Source: Absidia repens (taxonomy: Eukaryota; Mucoromycota; Mucoromycetes; Mucorales; Cunninghamellaceae). Taken from it: a stretch of 64,000 nt of DNA. A program made the position numbers and the translations under genes. Positions within the stretch are counted from its first letter, which is position 1; every line of letters starts with the position of its first letter. The notes below the pieces were generated by a model. The model had not been told where the DNA came from. It ran no database searches and worked only from the letters and a program-made list of their open reading frames with translations. The stretch is taken from positions 496,001 to 560,000 of the forward strand of contig MCGE01000024.1 of assembly GCA_002105175.1 (NCBI GenBank). Reading direction: 5' to 3'. Below are positions 12,147 to 26,657 of the stretch, in pieces.

Positions 12147-14946
12147 ATGTCTTCTCCTCACCGCCAACATCATTCTCAAGATTCTTCAAGCAGTGAAGAT
12201 GAAACTCACCATAGACGCGACCGGGCACGCTATGAAGACGAACGAGATACCAGTACGGATCGTCATAAACGCTCAAGAAAATCTAGGCATTCACGGTCTC
12301 CATCTATAGGTATGTCTTGCCCCCACCCCTCCCGTCCCCTACCCCTTCTCCCTATTTTATCGTTTTGATATCATGCTAGTGAACTTCTCATTGAATGTTT
12401 TATTACCGGATTTTATAGAAAGAAAAAGACATCGTCATTCAAGACAACGCCATGATGAAGACAGCTCCTCGCAGGATGATGATCGCCCTCATAGGCCAAA
12501 TTCTCGATACGGTAACTATACTTTTGTGGGATGATGGTAAAAGGAATTCATTTTTGATTGACTTATCTTTTACCCTTGTGTTGTCTGTACCTGCTTACAT
12601 ATGGTTAGATGGAAAAGACAGGCGCCGTCCACCGCAAAGGTAATGAGAATAACGATAATACTATATTGCCATACTCTTGTCACTCATCTTTTTTTTTTTT
12701 TTTTTTTTTTTTGTGGGAATATAGTAGGGACATTGAACCGGTGAATCCTGACACATTTGATTATATCGTGCCTTACAAACAATATTATGAATATCTACGC
12801 TATACCCAGCCTTCCAAACGATTTGACGATCATGATTCTCGACGACGATATGAACAATACAAGGAATCCTTCCATGCTAAACAATTGGCCAATTTTTTTG
12901 AAACCAACAAAGACAAACAATGGTTTCTGGAAAAATATCACCCTGTCTTATCACAACCTCGCAAACTCGAACTCAAACAACGCCGGCTACGATACTTTGA
13001 CCGATTCATGGATGATCTGGACGAAGGACGATTGGATGACGTGGAATTGGAAGAAAGCAAAACTTACACGATTAATAGCAGCAATGGGAAATCAAATCAA
13101 GTCGACAATATGCAAACTGACGATGACAATAACAACGAAGATGATGTGTTTGAAAATCGATTGGTGATCAAAACTGTTTTACCCACCATTCCCCGTGAAA
13201 ACATCCTGAAGGTAACGAACATAAAAATGACTGATATCAATATATATTTAAAAATAAAAAATAAAAACTGAATCGTGTGTATATTTTTCTATATAGTTAT
13301 GTGAAACTATGGAGGGATTCGACTACTTGGCATTATCAGAACCTGGTCCTAATCGGCGATTCCATCGTATTGGGTGGATCAACTTCAAAAAGGGCACAGA
13401 CATGCAGGAAGCCTTCAATAAATTAGACAAACAAACAGTAAGCCCAAACATAGAAATTGAAAAAAAGGGGGGGGAGTTGACTTGAATGATTAATGAATCC
13501 CTTTTCTGTAGGTGGATGATTTTGTATTCCATTTGGCCATGAATCGAAGAAACCAAGAACCGTTACCTCGGACACCAAGATTGGCACTGGAAATCAGCAA
13601 TAGTGACGAGCGGTTAAAACATGATTTGGATCAAGCATATGAAGTGGCAAAAGCAATGGACTCGTTTTTAGGTGTCAAAGGTGCAAGAAAAGTGTCTGAT
13701 CGGGCGAAAAAAGTCAAGAATACTACCAAGGACCAAGGCAATGCCGATCTACTCGGCGACAATGAAAATGACTACGATGAAGAATCCAGCTCGTCCGTAG
13801 CATCTGTCAAAAAGAAACTTGATTTATTGATTACATATCTTCGCCGGGTGCATATGATGTGTTACTACTGTGGACTGGAATGCGACTCCACCGAAGATTT
13901 GGATCGAAAATGTATGGAACCTCATTGCCGTAAATCAGCGGACAAAAAGCAACATGATTCAACAAACGAAAAAGGAGGTAAATAGACAAAGAAGATGACC
14001 AATCCATCAATGCAAATACATTAAACAGTTGTTGTTTACCAAATTATGTTATCTCATAGAAATTGCCTGGGCCAAAAACCTGGATTCAAAACTCACTCTC
14101 AAGTATGAAAAGCCACGAAATCGATTACTGCAAAAAATGGGCGGAAAACTCATTGAAGAGTAAGTTTGAATGTGATCGTAGAAGAAGATTGCAGGCGTGG
14201 GCTACTTGACGTTAACTCAATTTATCTATTGAATAGTGAACTTGAAGAATTTTATGCGAAAAACATGCAGAAGGAACATTCTACAAAATACCGGTGCAAA
14301 GTGGATGACTGCAACAAGGCGTTTAAATCATACGACTATGTGGAGAAACATATCATCACCAAGCACGCCGAGAAAGTAGAGGAAATCAAGGAAAGGACGA
14401 CCTACTTCAACAATTATATCTGCGATCCCAACCATTTAACGCCTCAACTCAACAACCACAAAAACAATATGAATGCCATGGCGATGAATGCGGGAATGAA
14501 CATGAATATGGGTATGAACATGGGCATGAACATGGGCATGGGCTTGGGCATGGCGGCTGGCAATGCGTCGATGGCTGCTATGAACCGGTCAGCGAACCCG
14601 TCATATCCATTTGTAGTCTTCCGTCCCCATCCTCCAATGCACGCAACTGGCCCGTCTCCTCCAAATAGGGTGATACATCCTGGAAATCCTAGTCAAGCCT
14701 ATAATCGACCTCAACCAACATCTACAAGGTAAGTGAAGGGGGGAGGGAAAGAAAAGTGATAAGGTGGCTAATATCAGAATTTCATTATCATATTCATGCT
14801 CTTTTCTTTCATATTTTCATCTACTCTTTGATGATAATTGTAGCTTACTGGATAGTATGATGCCAAGGGACCCTCGACAAGTCACGTCCTATGTGGATTT
14901 GGATGCACCCACTCAAAGTGACAACCTGGATTCAATGTTTTACTGA
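12147..14946 (+). CDS. ARS2: ARS2/SERRATE-type zinc finger protein
   Basis: Nuclear RNA-effector protein. In other eukaryotes this family links the cap-binding complex to RNA processing and decay. Exons 12147-12309, 12419-12511, 12609-12639, 12725-13211, 13297-13437, 13512-13977, 14060-14159, 14237-14728 and 14844-14946 join in frame to 691 residues. The order is an RS/RD-rich N-terminus, the SERRATE N-terminal region (YKQYYEYLRYTQPSKRF, WFLEKYHP), an RRM-like middle, then the C2H2-like finger YRCKVDDCNKAFKSYDYVEKH with HAEKVEEIKERTTYFNNY. A Met/Gly/Asn repeat stretch follows, and the C-terminal YVDLDAPTQ matches the family's terminal YRDLDAP motif. The many small exons near the N-terminus were placed by frame alone. 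Confidence 0.87.
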
Positions 14947-15479
14947 TTATTAGTTTTAACTTTATTTATTATTGTTTAGTTTTATACTCTCTCCTTCTAC
15001 CCCTACACCACCATCTTGCACTAGTCCCCTTCACTTTTTTTTTTTTTTTTTTTTTTTTGTTAGCCTATTATTTATGTTTACATGTCATTGTCTTTTTTCA
15101 GATTATCAGAATAAAATTCGAAAAAGTTTCACATTTGTTATTATGTTGCTCAACATATATATATGCTTATTTTCCTATTCAAAATATGTTTGTGTATGTC
15201 TATGTATATTTGTGTGTGCTTATGCGGCGGATATGATAACAAAGAGGGGGTGCTTTAGCAAACAGTATATCATACAATAGGGAGTCGCGATAACGATAGC
15301 ATGTAGGAAATGAAGCAGTATCGTTATTCTGATGAAGCTCTAAATATTTTAGAAGGAAAGGCTACGCTAATGACATGGTCTATGTACATTGATATGATTC
15401 GCGGAGCAGGAGTGAGGCGCATGTATTGATACCAAGTGACTTGGAACCGCAAATGAACCGCAAACCCGTCTCTGGCGCT
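14947..15479. other. 3' spacer, AT-rich
   Basis: Downstream of the ARS2 gene: a T run at about 15038-15058, then an AATAAA at about 15111. No gene is supported. The right part merges into a dispersed repeat. Confidence 0.4.
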
Positions 15480-16225
15480 CTATAAGGGAAGGGGGAAGGG
15501 AAGTAGATGATAATGGGCGATCGAGAAAGCATGTATTTTGATATAACAATTACGAAATTGCCAGAATAACGGTTTTGCTAATCATACAATAGGTCAGTGA
15601 ACGGTTAATAAAAGAGACATACTTTATTGAAACATATTGGGTACAGACCAAACTAAGAATGCGGTGTTCACTGTAAGACGGGATCTTTTATTCAAGCTTA
15701 AGGAAGGTCAGCAGTTATCAAATTCAGCGACTGAAAAATGTATTTATGTTAATACACTGTACAGGTCATTAGAATAAAACAGCGCTACATTTGTTGTAGA
15801 CGTACAGCAACGATCAATACTCATCAAAAGTGAGCTAATGGCAAAAAAAACAAAATAAAATATAAGGATTTTATTGCACAAGACATGAGAAGGACTAATG
15901 GGAAATATTTCATTGACGCAAAGAAAAAGAGATATATTTATTAAAATAGAATTTCAACATATGTACAAACTAACACTAAACCAAGTTAATGAAGATTCCA
16001 AAAAGCCAACGAAATGGTGGTTCCAAATCCTGAATCCAAAATGAAAGGGTTTCCCCATGCATCTTGTAATCCCTGAGCTGAACCCCCATCTAAAGTAGAT
16101 CTGACACTAATATAAGTCCATCATAACCACATAGGCACCGAAATGGTGAAGAAAAAAAAGAGAGAAAAAAGAAAAAGAGAACGAAAAATAAAATTGGAGT
16201 AAATAAAAATTCACGTGGGCGGAAT
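15480..16225 (-). repeat. Dispersed repeat family 1, copy b
   Basis: Minus-strand copy. CACGTG lies at about 16212 with GGGCGGAAT beside it and a purine-rich tract beyond. The core at about 16020-16110 contains AAAGGGTTTCCCCATGCATC and TGTAATCCCTGAGC (plus strand). Distal modules contain GACATGAGA (about 15880) and CTTTATTGAAACATATTGG (about 15620), which match the reverse complements of copies at 38451, 44545 and 56611. Confidence 0.75.
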
Positions 16226-16500
16226 GTGAAATGTTTTGTGCTGTCTTTTTTTTTTATTAGAGTGCCAGTGGTACAAACAAAAAATAAATAAAAAACTAGC
16301 CCAGAGATAAAATGAAGTGCAAAATAGTAAAATAACAAAAATGCGGCAATATAACAAAGGATGATATTTATTGTTTTGAATGTATCAATGAGTATAAAAC
16401 AAAAAATAAAAAGTGATAAAATGAAGAATAAAAATAAAAATAACAACTACACTACACTACACTATACTATACTTACAGTACACTAATAATGAATATAAAT

Positions 16501-17688
16501 CTAACGTCTAGGTCTTGGCTTCACCACAAACTGATTGGGTGTCTTTCGAGTCTTGCCACCCTTTGCCAGTACACCCCATGGCGAGCGAGGATCCTTGTTA
16601 CCCTTCGACTTACCACGACCACCACCGTGGGGATGGTCACAAGCGTTCATAGCCATACCACGCACTGTTGGACGAATACCCATCCATCTTGAACGACCGG
16701 CCTTACCAAGCATTTCGTGTTGGTGATCAGGGTTGCTGACGGAGCCAATTGTAGCACATGCTTCCACAGGCACCAAGCGTACTTCACCACTAGACAAACG
16801 GACTTGAGCATAACCAGTATCACCTGTTTGAATCAATTGCGCATAAGCACCGGCAGAGCGTGCCATGATGGCAGGACCATTGCGTTTCAATCCAATGTTG
16901 TGAATGATTGTTCCCACAGGCATCATCTTCAATGGCATACAGTTTCCGATATCAATAGCAGCCGTACGTGTAATACCATGATCCAAAAGCTCCGACGACA
17001 TATCTTCTTCAGCGGGTTGTTGTGCTTGTTCATTGGCTTCGCTTCGATAACTAACCACCATATCGCCCGGTTTGATGCCTTGAGGAGCCACAATGTAAGA
17101 CAGTTGACCTGTTTCTTCATGTTTCAATAAAGCGATCCATGCAGTGCGTCCAGGATCATGTTCCAATCGCATCACTTGTTGTTCACCAGAAGCCATACGA
17201 TGCCAGTCAATCACCCGAATACGGCGTTTGTGGCCACCACCACGATGACGAATGGTAATACGCCCGGTGTTGTTCCGTCCACCTGTTCCTCGTTTGGCTA
17301 CAGTCAATGAGCGCACCGCCTTGCCCTTGTACAAATGATCACGAGGCACTCGCTTCAACCAACGTTTACCAGGGGTGGTAGGTTTCTTGGTCTTGAATTG
17401 TGTCAATGGTGCCGATAACGATTGTGCATCACCCACCACATTGCCTTGGGTGCTGAAGCCACTAATGAATGTAGAATGATTGCTGTCGTTAATGGCCGGT
17501 GTATTTGCTTTAGTGTTTTTGGTAGTCATGGTGCGGAAAGGTGTCCAGCGGGCCAGAGCATGTGTGACAGAAGTGGTGCTATTGATTGATTGTGTTGACT
17601 GTATGGCACCACAACGACCAGTTGCCAGTAACCGACTGGTATTTTGAATGTTCGCTTGAAGTAAACGAGTGGCCCCCAAACGAAACAT
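16501..17688 (-). CDS. RML2: Mitochondrial large-subunit ribosomal protein uL2m
   Basis: Core 50S-type protein near the peptidyl-transferase centre of the mitoribosome. Single exon, 395 residues, longer than bacterial L2 because of a roughly 110-residue N-terminal extension that begins MFRLGATRLLQ and is rich in Arg, Ser and Thr, as expected for a mitochondrial import signal. Diagnostic segments are NNTGRITIRHRGGGHKRRIR, PVGTIIHNI, and the C-terminal DHPHGGGRGKSKGNKDPRSP containing the conserved His-rich loop. The 3' flank at about 16447-16480 holds short ACTAC/ACTAT repeats. The intronless structure contrasts with most neighbours. Confidence 0.95.
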   Translation of the reverse strand: MFRLGATRLLQANIQNTSRLLATGRCGAIQSTQSINSTTSVTHALARWTPFRTMTTKNTKANTPAINDSNHSTFISGFSTQGNVVGDAQSLSAPLTQFKTKKPTTPGKRWLKRVPRDHLYKGKAVRSLTVAKRGTGGRNNTGRITIRHRGGGHKRRIRVIDWHRMASGEQQVMRLEHDPGRTAWIALLKHEETGQLSYIVAPQGIKPGDMVVSYRSEANEQAQQPAEEDMSSELLDHGITRTAAIDIGNCMPLKMMPVGTIIHNIGLKRNGPAIMARSAGAYAQLIQTGDTGYAQVRLSSGEVRLVPVEACATIGSVSNPDHQHEMLGKAGRSRWMGIRPTVRGMAMNACDHPHGGGRGKSKGNKDPRSPWGVLAKGGKTRKTPNQFVVKPRPRR

Positions 17689-18804
17689 GCTGAAATGTCA
17701 AAAAAAAAAAAAAGAAGAGTAACGAGGGGATAGAGTTTCAAAGAAATATACAAAAAAAAAAAAAAAAAAAAAATCAGCCTGCACGCTTGTAGATAAAAAA
17801 ATCGTCACAAAAAAGGGGATAACTGAGTTGCAATATTTTAGACGAAAATCAACCTGACAGGTCACCAAAAATGGACCACATCTGGTATCAAAAGCGCATG
17901 CTTGCAGTCACCCTAGGCTTGCTTTTTGTGAGCTTGTTCTCGTTTTGATGATACCGGATGAACACTTACTCAATTTAAAATGTAAGCGGGAGTGTCGGCT
18001 ACCCATGGAAAAAATTGTCGATATTTCGAAGAGCTAAGAATGAGATGAAGGATATGCCTATTAACGTATGATCAATATGTGAAGCAGGCAAGTCGGTAGA
18101 CATTGATGTATTTCCCATTTTTATTCTCGTCCAATGTTATTTCCTTTACTATAGAATGACATGCACTGGATCGCCAAATAAAAAATACTGATTAAAATGT
18201 CCATCAAGATTGGTGGCTTTTCAAGACTGTGATTTACCTACTTTATGGGTTGAAAGCATTATATTCACGGGTAGACGTCTAGCTACTCGCCAATCGAACC
18301 ATTGGGAAATCAAAACGCGCTATCACTTAGAGGTGTCTTCCGTCAACGACAAAGAACATTTGTCGTAACTTGGGCAAAACTTTGATCAAAACTCAGTGGA
18401 CGAAGAAGATTGTAGCCGAAGTAAAAATTTTAGATAGACTTTATTTGATAATATATGGTAATTTGATTGCACAGATTTATATATTTTATACATTGATGGA
18501 TTATTATTATGATTATTTTTTTTTAAGAAAAGAAGAGGGGGATTGAGTTTCCTGTCAATATGATGATGTAAGTAAAAGTACACTGATACATTACAGTACT
18601 TCAGGGATCAAATCACAGGGAAAAAGTCCAGCAATGTACGAATTGAAATGCCGATTAATTTTTGGTGCTACTTGACCGAGCACGAGTTGAAGAGTAAAAA
18701 AAGTAGAAAAGCAGCTCTCTCTCTCCTTTTGAGCAAACTTTTTCTTTTTCTTTTTTTTTCCCTCCTCCTTCTTCTCATTTCAGGACATCAAATCAAACTA
18801 CAAC
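17689..18804. other. Divergent spacer between uL2m and LIM-protein genes
   Basis: About 1.1 kb with no recognised gene. A-runs lie at 17700-17715 and 17750-17775 near the uL2m start (its T-rich leader on the minus strand). A CT-rich leader at 18718-18780 precedes the LIM gene. TTGAAATGCCGATTAA at about 18645 resembles the recurrent promoter motif. Confidence 0.4.
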
Positions 18805-20712
18805 ATGGCAACTGAACGTATTTCACAAATTATACCTTTTGTAAAATGCTCTGACTGTGGTGCCAATGTTAGTTTACGCAATCTAGGCACTCATGTGTGC
18901 TCCAATATGCCTCCTATGCCTACTTTACCCATTCTTCCCGCACAAAAAAAAGGTAAACCCATATGAAAATGATACACTTAGTCCACCGATCTCATACCTA
19001 TTCTGTTTGCAGATCGTTATAGCCCAACACCGACCTCTCCAAAAACAAACACAACCAATAACAGCTATTATTCATCGGATCGCTCTTCTCCTCCAGCTGT
19101 ATCTCCTGCACCTTCAAGCTCATCATCAATATCCTCATCACTTCGGAATCAGTATAATGATACTTCACCTGACCGGTATCCCCCATCCCCTTCACCTGAT
19201 CGGCAGCGCGCCCCACAAAACAATACACAACACTCTTCACCCTACGGGAATAACGACCAAAGGTAACAACGATGGAAGCAATATCGATATAGACATACGA
19301 TATTAATGAATGATATTGATATAGTAGATCGAGCCCACCATCAAAAAATGCAACGAGTGGATTTGGGAATACGTACAAAAATGGTAAGAGGAGTGGGGGG
19401 CGTGGGGGGCGTGGGGTTGAGAATGTAATGTGATAAGACTCCGTCAACTCAACTTAGTATATATTGTTTATAAAATCAAGGTGCTAGTGACTCTCTCGAC
19501 TCATTGATGGCAGATCTTATGGATAGTATGAACGAAGCAATTGATCAATGCGCAACCTCTCCCGAACAACAGCAACAGCAACATGCACCACCGACCTCTT
19601 CCAATGGTTGTACATCGTGTCACCAACCCTTCAATCGACATGATGATCCAGTTATGTATGAAAGCAAGGTAAAACTAACCCGCCCCCCCCTCCTTCAGTA
19701 GTTTTTAATACAATGTAATACTTACTTTATCTATTTATTGGTTGATTAATAGCGCTACCATGAAAAATGTTTTACCTGTTTTGTTTGCCGTGTACCGTTA
19801 GATTTACGGCGTGCTCATGAACATCAAAATAAACTTTACTGTCAACGGGATTTTGCTATGGTGAAGAAGAAAATACATTGTGCTTCTTGGTAGGTCGGAG
19901 AATACGAAGGGGCAAATTCGTTTTCATGAGTCTCTGATTATCAATCCTTCTTTTTTTTTTTTTTTTTTTAGTGAACAACCAATCGAATATAACCAAGTAC
20001 CGCTCAAGGTATTGGGAACATACTATCATCCTGGTCATGTCCGATGCTATCAGTGTCAAGAGCCTTTGGACGAGAAATCAAGCTACCGAGAACATCAAGG
20101 TCGTGTCTACTGTCGTCGTGATTATCGTAAATTGACCTTACCAAAGTGTCGGGGGTGTGGGAAACCTGTCGAGAAAGAGGCTGTATCTTCAAATGAACTC
20201 CAAGGGAAGTGGCACATGTCCTGCTTTGGATGTCAGGTAAAAAAAACAAAAACAAAAAAAAGAGTGTCATATTATTATGGTGTTAAATTGAATTTGTCGT
20301 CGCTCTTTATTAGACATGTCATCAATCATTCCCTGACAGCACGTTTTATGTCTTTGACAACTCTCCTTATTGCAAGCGCCACTATCACCAATTGAACAAC
20401 TCATTATGCCGATCTTGTGATGATCCTATTGAAGGACCGTGTGCTCAAACGATAGATGAAGGCTGGCGATTTCATCCACCATGCTTTACATGCACTGTAA
20501 GTTACAATGTCATTCATATAGTCTCTATTATCATATGTGAATTAACTGATTCTAATTTATACACTCAAATGTTTCAGGTTTGTCGGCATGCTATTACCGA
20601 TATCTACTATATGTTTGAACGGCGTATATATTGTGAAACTCATATCCAGCAACTTCAAAAGCAACGCAATGTGCGGGCTGAAAAAAGACGAACTCAATTT
20701 GGACGAATTTGA
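18805..20712 (+). CDS. Four-LIM-domain protein, paxillin-like
   Basis: Probable cytoskeletal or polarity scaffold protein. Exons 18805-18952, 19013-19262, 19325-19383, 19481-19668, 19753-19889, 19972-20236, 20314-20496 and 20578-20712 give 454 residues. An N-terminal Cys/His cluster (CSDCGANVSLRNLGTHVC) is followed by a Ser/Pro-rich linker. An LD-like helix LDSLMADLMDSM follows at about residues 158-169. Four consecutive LIM domains run from CTSCHQPF, CASCEQPI, CRGCGKPV and CRSCDDPI to the end. All LIM Cys/His positions I can check are present. The exon boundaries fall inside the LIM zinc fingers. In fungi the closest concept is the Pxl1-type LIM protein at division sites; that role is inferred, so no symbol is given. 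Confidence 0.8.
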
Positions 20713-20923
20713 TGCATATACTTTTTTTTTCATTCATCCCCTGATTTATTTCGATGCGTGTTTAGAAATTACAATCCCCGATTGCACTCTTTTGCCAATA
20801 AACGAATTCCACATTTTTTATCCACTAGTTTTTTTATTTTTTTATTTTTTTTTATTTGTCTACCTTTTCTTTTTCTTTCACTCTTGCCTGCGTTTTAATT
20901 TTATTATATTTTGTTGATTCTCC

Positions 20924-22613
20924 ATGTTGTTGAAAGCGGCTCTTTTACTATGCGCAAATGCTGCCCTCTCAATGGCGATGTATTCTAATCGCGATGCTGT
21001 TGTGGAACTGACGTCGAAGAACTTCAAGCAAGAAGTCTTGAACAACGATGTATGTGCATACTGAATGAATGAAATAAAAGCACGCGACAACTTATTAATC
21101 ACCTCTATCTTGGTTGTTATTCATCTATTAGAAACTTGTGGCTGTAGAATTCTATGCGCCTTGGTGTGGTCATTGTCAAAAGTAAACGATCCACTATGAG
21201 AAAAAGGCACCTCATACTGACGATCTGCTTGTATTATTAGATTGGCTCCTGAATGGAAAAAGGCTGCAAATAACTTGAAAGGACTGGTTACAGTGGCGGC
21301 TATCAATTGTGATGAAGACAGCAACAAACCCCTCTGTGGACAATATGACATCAAAGGCTTCCCTACTATCAAAACATTCCGACCCAGTGTGAACAAAAAG
21401 GGTGCTCGCACTAAATACCCAACTGGTAAGCCAACAGCCTCTTCCTTTTTATTTTCTTTACTAGCGATCTTTTCACTCATATTATGCCTTTCAAGACTAT
21501 CAGGGACCTCGTGAAGCTCGGCCTCTAGTGGATCACCTTTTATCCATGCAACCATCGAATGTACGACTTATTAAAGGCGATGCAAGCAAAGTCAAATCAA
21601 AAGCTAGTATATTTTTGGATGACTTTTTGGAAACTAAAGTAAGTAATGTTGTATGATAGAATGGTTCGTCGCTTTTTACTTACGCTCCCCCCTCTTTTTT
21701 CATCTTGTCCATGTCTGCTTTATCAATATATTTAGAATTCAACATTGCCAAAAGTGATCCTCTTTACCGATAAACCTACAACTACACCACTATACAAGGC
21801 GCTCTCTGTTGACTTTGGAAACGGACGATTACTTATGGGTGAAGTGAAAAAAGCGGAAAAGAAGGTGCTAGATATCTTTGGAATCAACAAATTCCCTACG
21901 TTACTGGTGTTAAAACCTGGTGAAGACAATCAACCTTCGGTGTACGATGGCAAACTCAAGTATCAACCACTTTATGATCATCTTTCGACCTTTGCCTTGG
22001 AATCAACTAATAGTCAACAAAACGGCAAGACTGAATCCAAAAAAGAAAAGACTGCTCCTGCTGCGGAACCATATGTCAAACCAACAGGTACGTACTTGAA
22101 AGTCAACAGCGAAGAGTGTGGAAACACCTGCGTGCTCACATTTTATTATTCTGTCTCATTCTAGTTGAAGAATTGGGAACAAACGAAACCTTACAAAAAC
22201 AATGTGCGACTTCTGGAAACACGATTTGTGCGATTGCCATTGTCACTCCTGAAGAAAAAGACGAAAGTATCACCCTGCTGAATGAAATCAATGACCAAAA
22301 CACCAATCCATTGTTCCGTTTCGGCTGGATGACCAATGACAAGGCGGCTGATATTATAAAGCAATTGGATTTGGTAGAGGATTACCCCGGTTTGTTTATT
22401 CTTCATGCAAGCAAACAGATGTTCCGACCTTACATTGGTGCCTGGGATAACAAAAGCATTACTCGCTGGTTGGGTCAAATAGCTTCTGGTCGTGTGCAGG
22501 CTTTTACTTACTCCGGCGATTTGAAGGTGACTGACACTGGGGCCATCGATGACAAGTTGGAACAACAAACTGACAAAGTGGCAGACGAAAAACCAGTTCG
22601 AGATGAGCTGTAG
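20924..22613 (+). pseudogene. ER disulfide-isomerase-like protein with a 1-base frame break
   Basis: Thioredoxin-fold protein of the ER lumen, PDI/Mpd1-like. Exons 20924-21049, 21132-21181, 21241-21425, 21496-21639, 21736-22087 and 22165-22613. It has a signal-like N-terminus (MLLKAALLLCANAA), an active site WCGHC split from the rest of the a-domain by an intron, a second degenerate thioredoxin-like region, and the C-terminal retention signal RDEL. In exon 4 the frame runs DYQGPREARPLVDH up to an A-run at 21599-21603, then meets TAG. Reading on in the +1 frame gives ASIFLDDFLETK, which flows into exon 5. So the gene is intact apart from one extra A in this run, which may be an assembly error, a recent mutation or a true pseudogene. 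AATAAA is at 22678. Confidence 0.75.
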
Positions 22614-23183
22614 TTTTAGTTTTGTTTCTCGCAACCCTTAGTATAGTATACTTTGACATTTATTTTTCCTTTCATTAAATAAATTATCAAGCTTTTATCT
22701 ATTTATCTTGTCTTTGTTTGATGATGTATTCATTTTTTTCGGGAAAGAAGGGATTTTTTGAAGAGTATTTTCGGGCGTGAATGTTGAAATGATATTTCTT
22801 GTGTGTGGAAGCTTTACGGAGCCAAATGAAATTTAACTATTATTATTATCATGCTCACCTCAGGCCACCTCAAGACTAAACTTCTGATTGTACGGAAAGT
22901 TAATAAAAAAAATTATTGACTTTTTTTGAAGAGTTGGAATTCATCCTGCTATAAGATATCACCCAGAAATTTCAAGTTGGATGGGAAGCCTGGTCTGCAT
23001 TTGATAAAAACGTCGTCGATCATTCATGAGCTGAAACAACTGCGTCTCTCCGTCACCTTATTTCAATTCCCGTCTCTCTTTTTTTTTTTTTTTTTTTTGT
23101 AAAGAGCGCGTTTCCAGCTTCTTTCTTTCCTTTGCACTCTTATTTTTTTATTTTTATTTTTTTATTCACTTTTATTGTATGTC
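22614..23183. other. Spacer before the Nup98-type gene
   Basis: About 570 bases. The AATAAA of the upstream gene is at 22678-22683. A T run (about 23080-23098) and a CT-rich leader lie before the start codon at 23184. No other feature is seen. Confidence 0.45.
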
Positions 23184-26283
<3,100 letters not shown>

Positions 26284-26403
26284 TTAGTTAGTTACGTATA
26301 TCCCCTTCTCTCCCGGTTTCTCGTTTTTTCAAAAGAAAAAAAAAAAGAAGTTATAGCTATACTCTTCCCTCCCCCTTCCACCTCCTTCATATATTTTATT
26401 CTC

Positions 26404-26409
26404 AATAAA
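26404..26409 (+). terminator. Polyadenylation signal after the Nup98-type gene
   Basis: AATAAA 121 bases after the TAG stop. It supports the view that the Nup98 transcript ends here and is not routinely joined to the Nup96-type gene that starts at 26658. Confidence 0.6.
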
Positions 26410-26460
26410 TGTTACATCTCGCATCTATTTTATGCAATACGATCGTATGATTCACAGATC

Positions 26461-26462
<2 letters not shown>

Positions 26463-26516
<54 letters not shown>
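26463..26516 (+). repeat. 54-base poly-T tract
   Basis: Uninterrupted T run between the Nup98 poly(A) signal and the Nup96 start codon. It resembles the 58-T tract before the ARS2 gene and may be part of this gene's promoter or leader. Confidence 0.9.
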
Positions 26517-26517
<1 letters not shown>

Positions 26518-26657
26518 GTGTCTTCCACTTTTGTATCTGTGTGCATGAAGCTTCGCGCGCAGCGGATCTTGAATTATTGTGCTAAAATTAAAAAAGGGTT
26601 ACTTTTTTTCTTTTTTCTTTTTTTGTCTTTTGTATCTTCCTCGCAACCTCTGTAGTC

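Noticed and set aside
18270..18320. tRNA-like B-box word (GGTTCGATTGG on the minus strand)
   Set aside because: The T-arm stem does not pair and no A-box, anticodon arm or acceptor stem fits.
26284..26657. Possible splice joining Nup98 and Nup96 into one precursor
   Set aside because: No convincing donor near the NRF-stop, an AATAAA at 26404 and a 54-T tract lie between, and the Nup96 gene has its own ATG with a good first donor.
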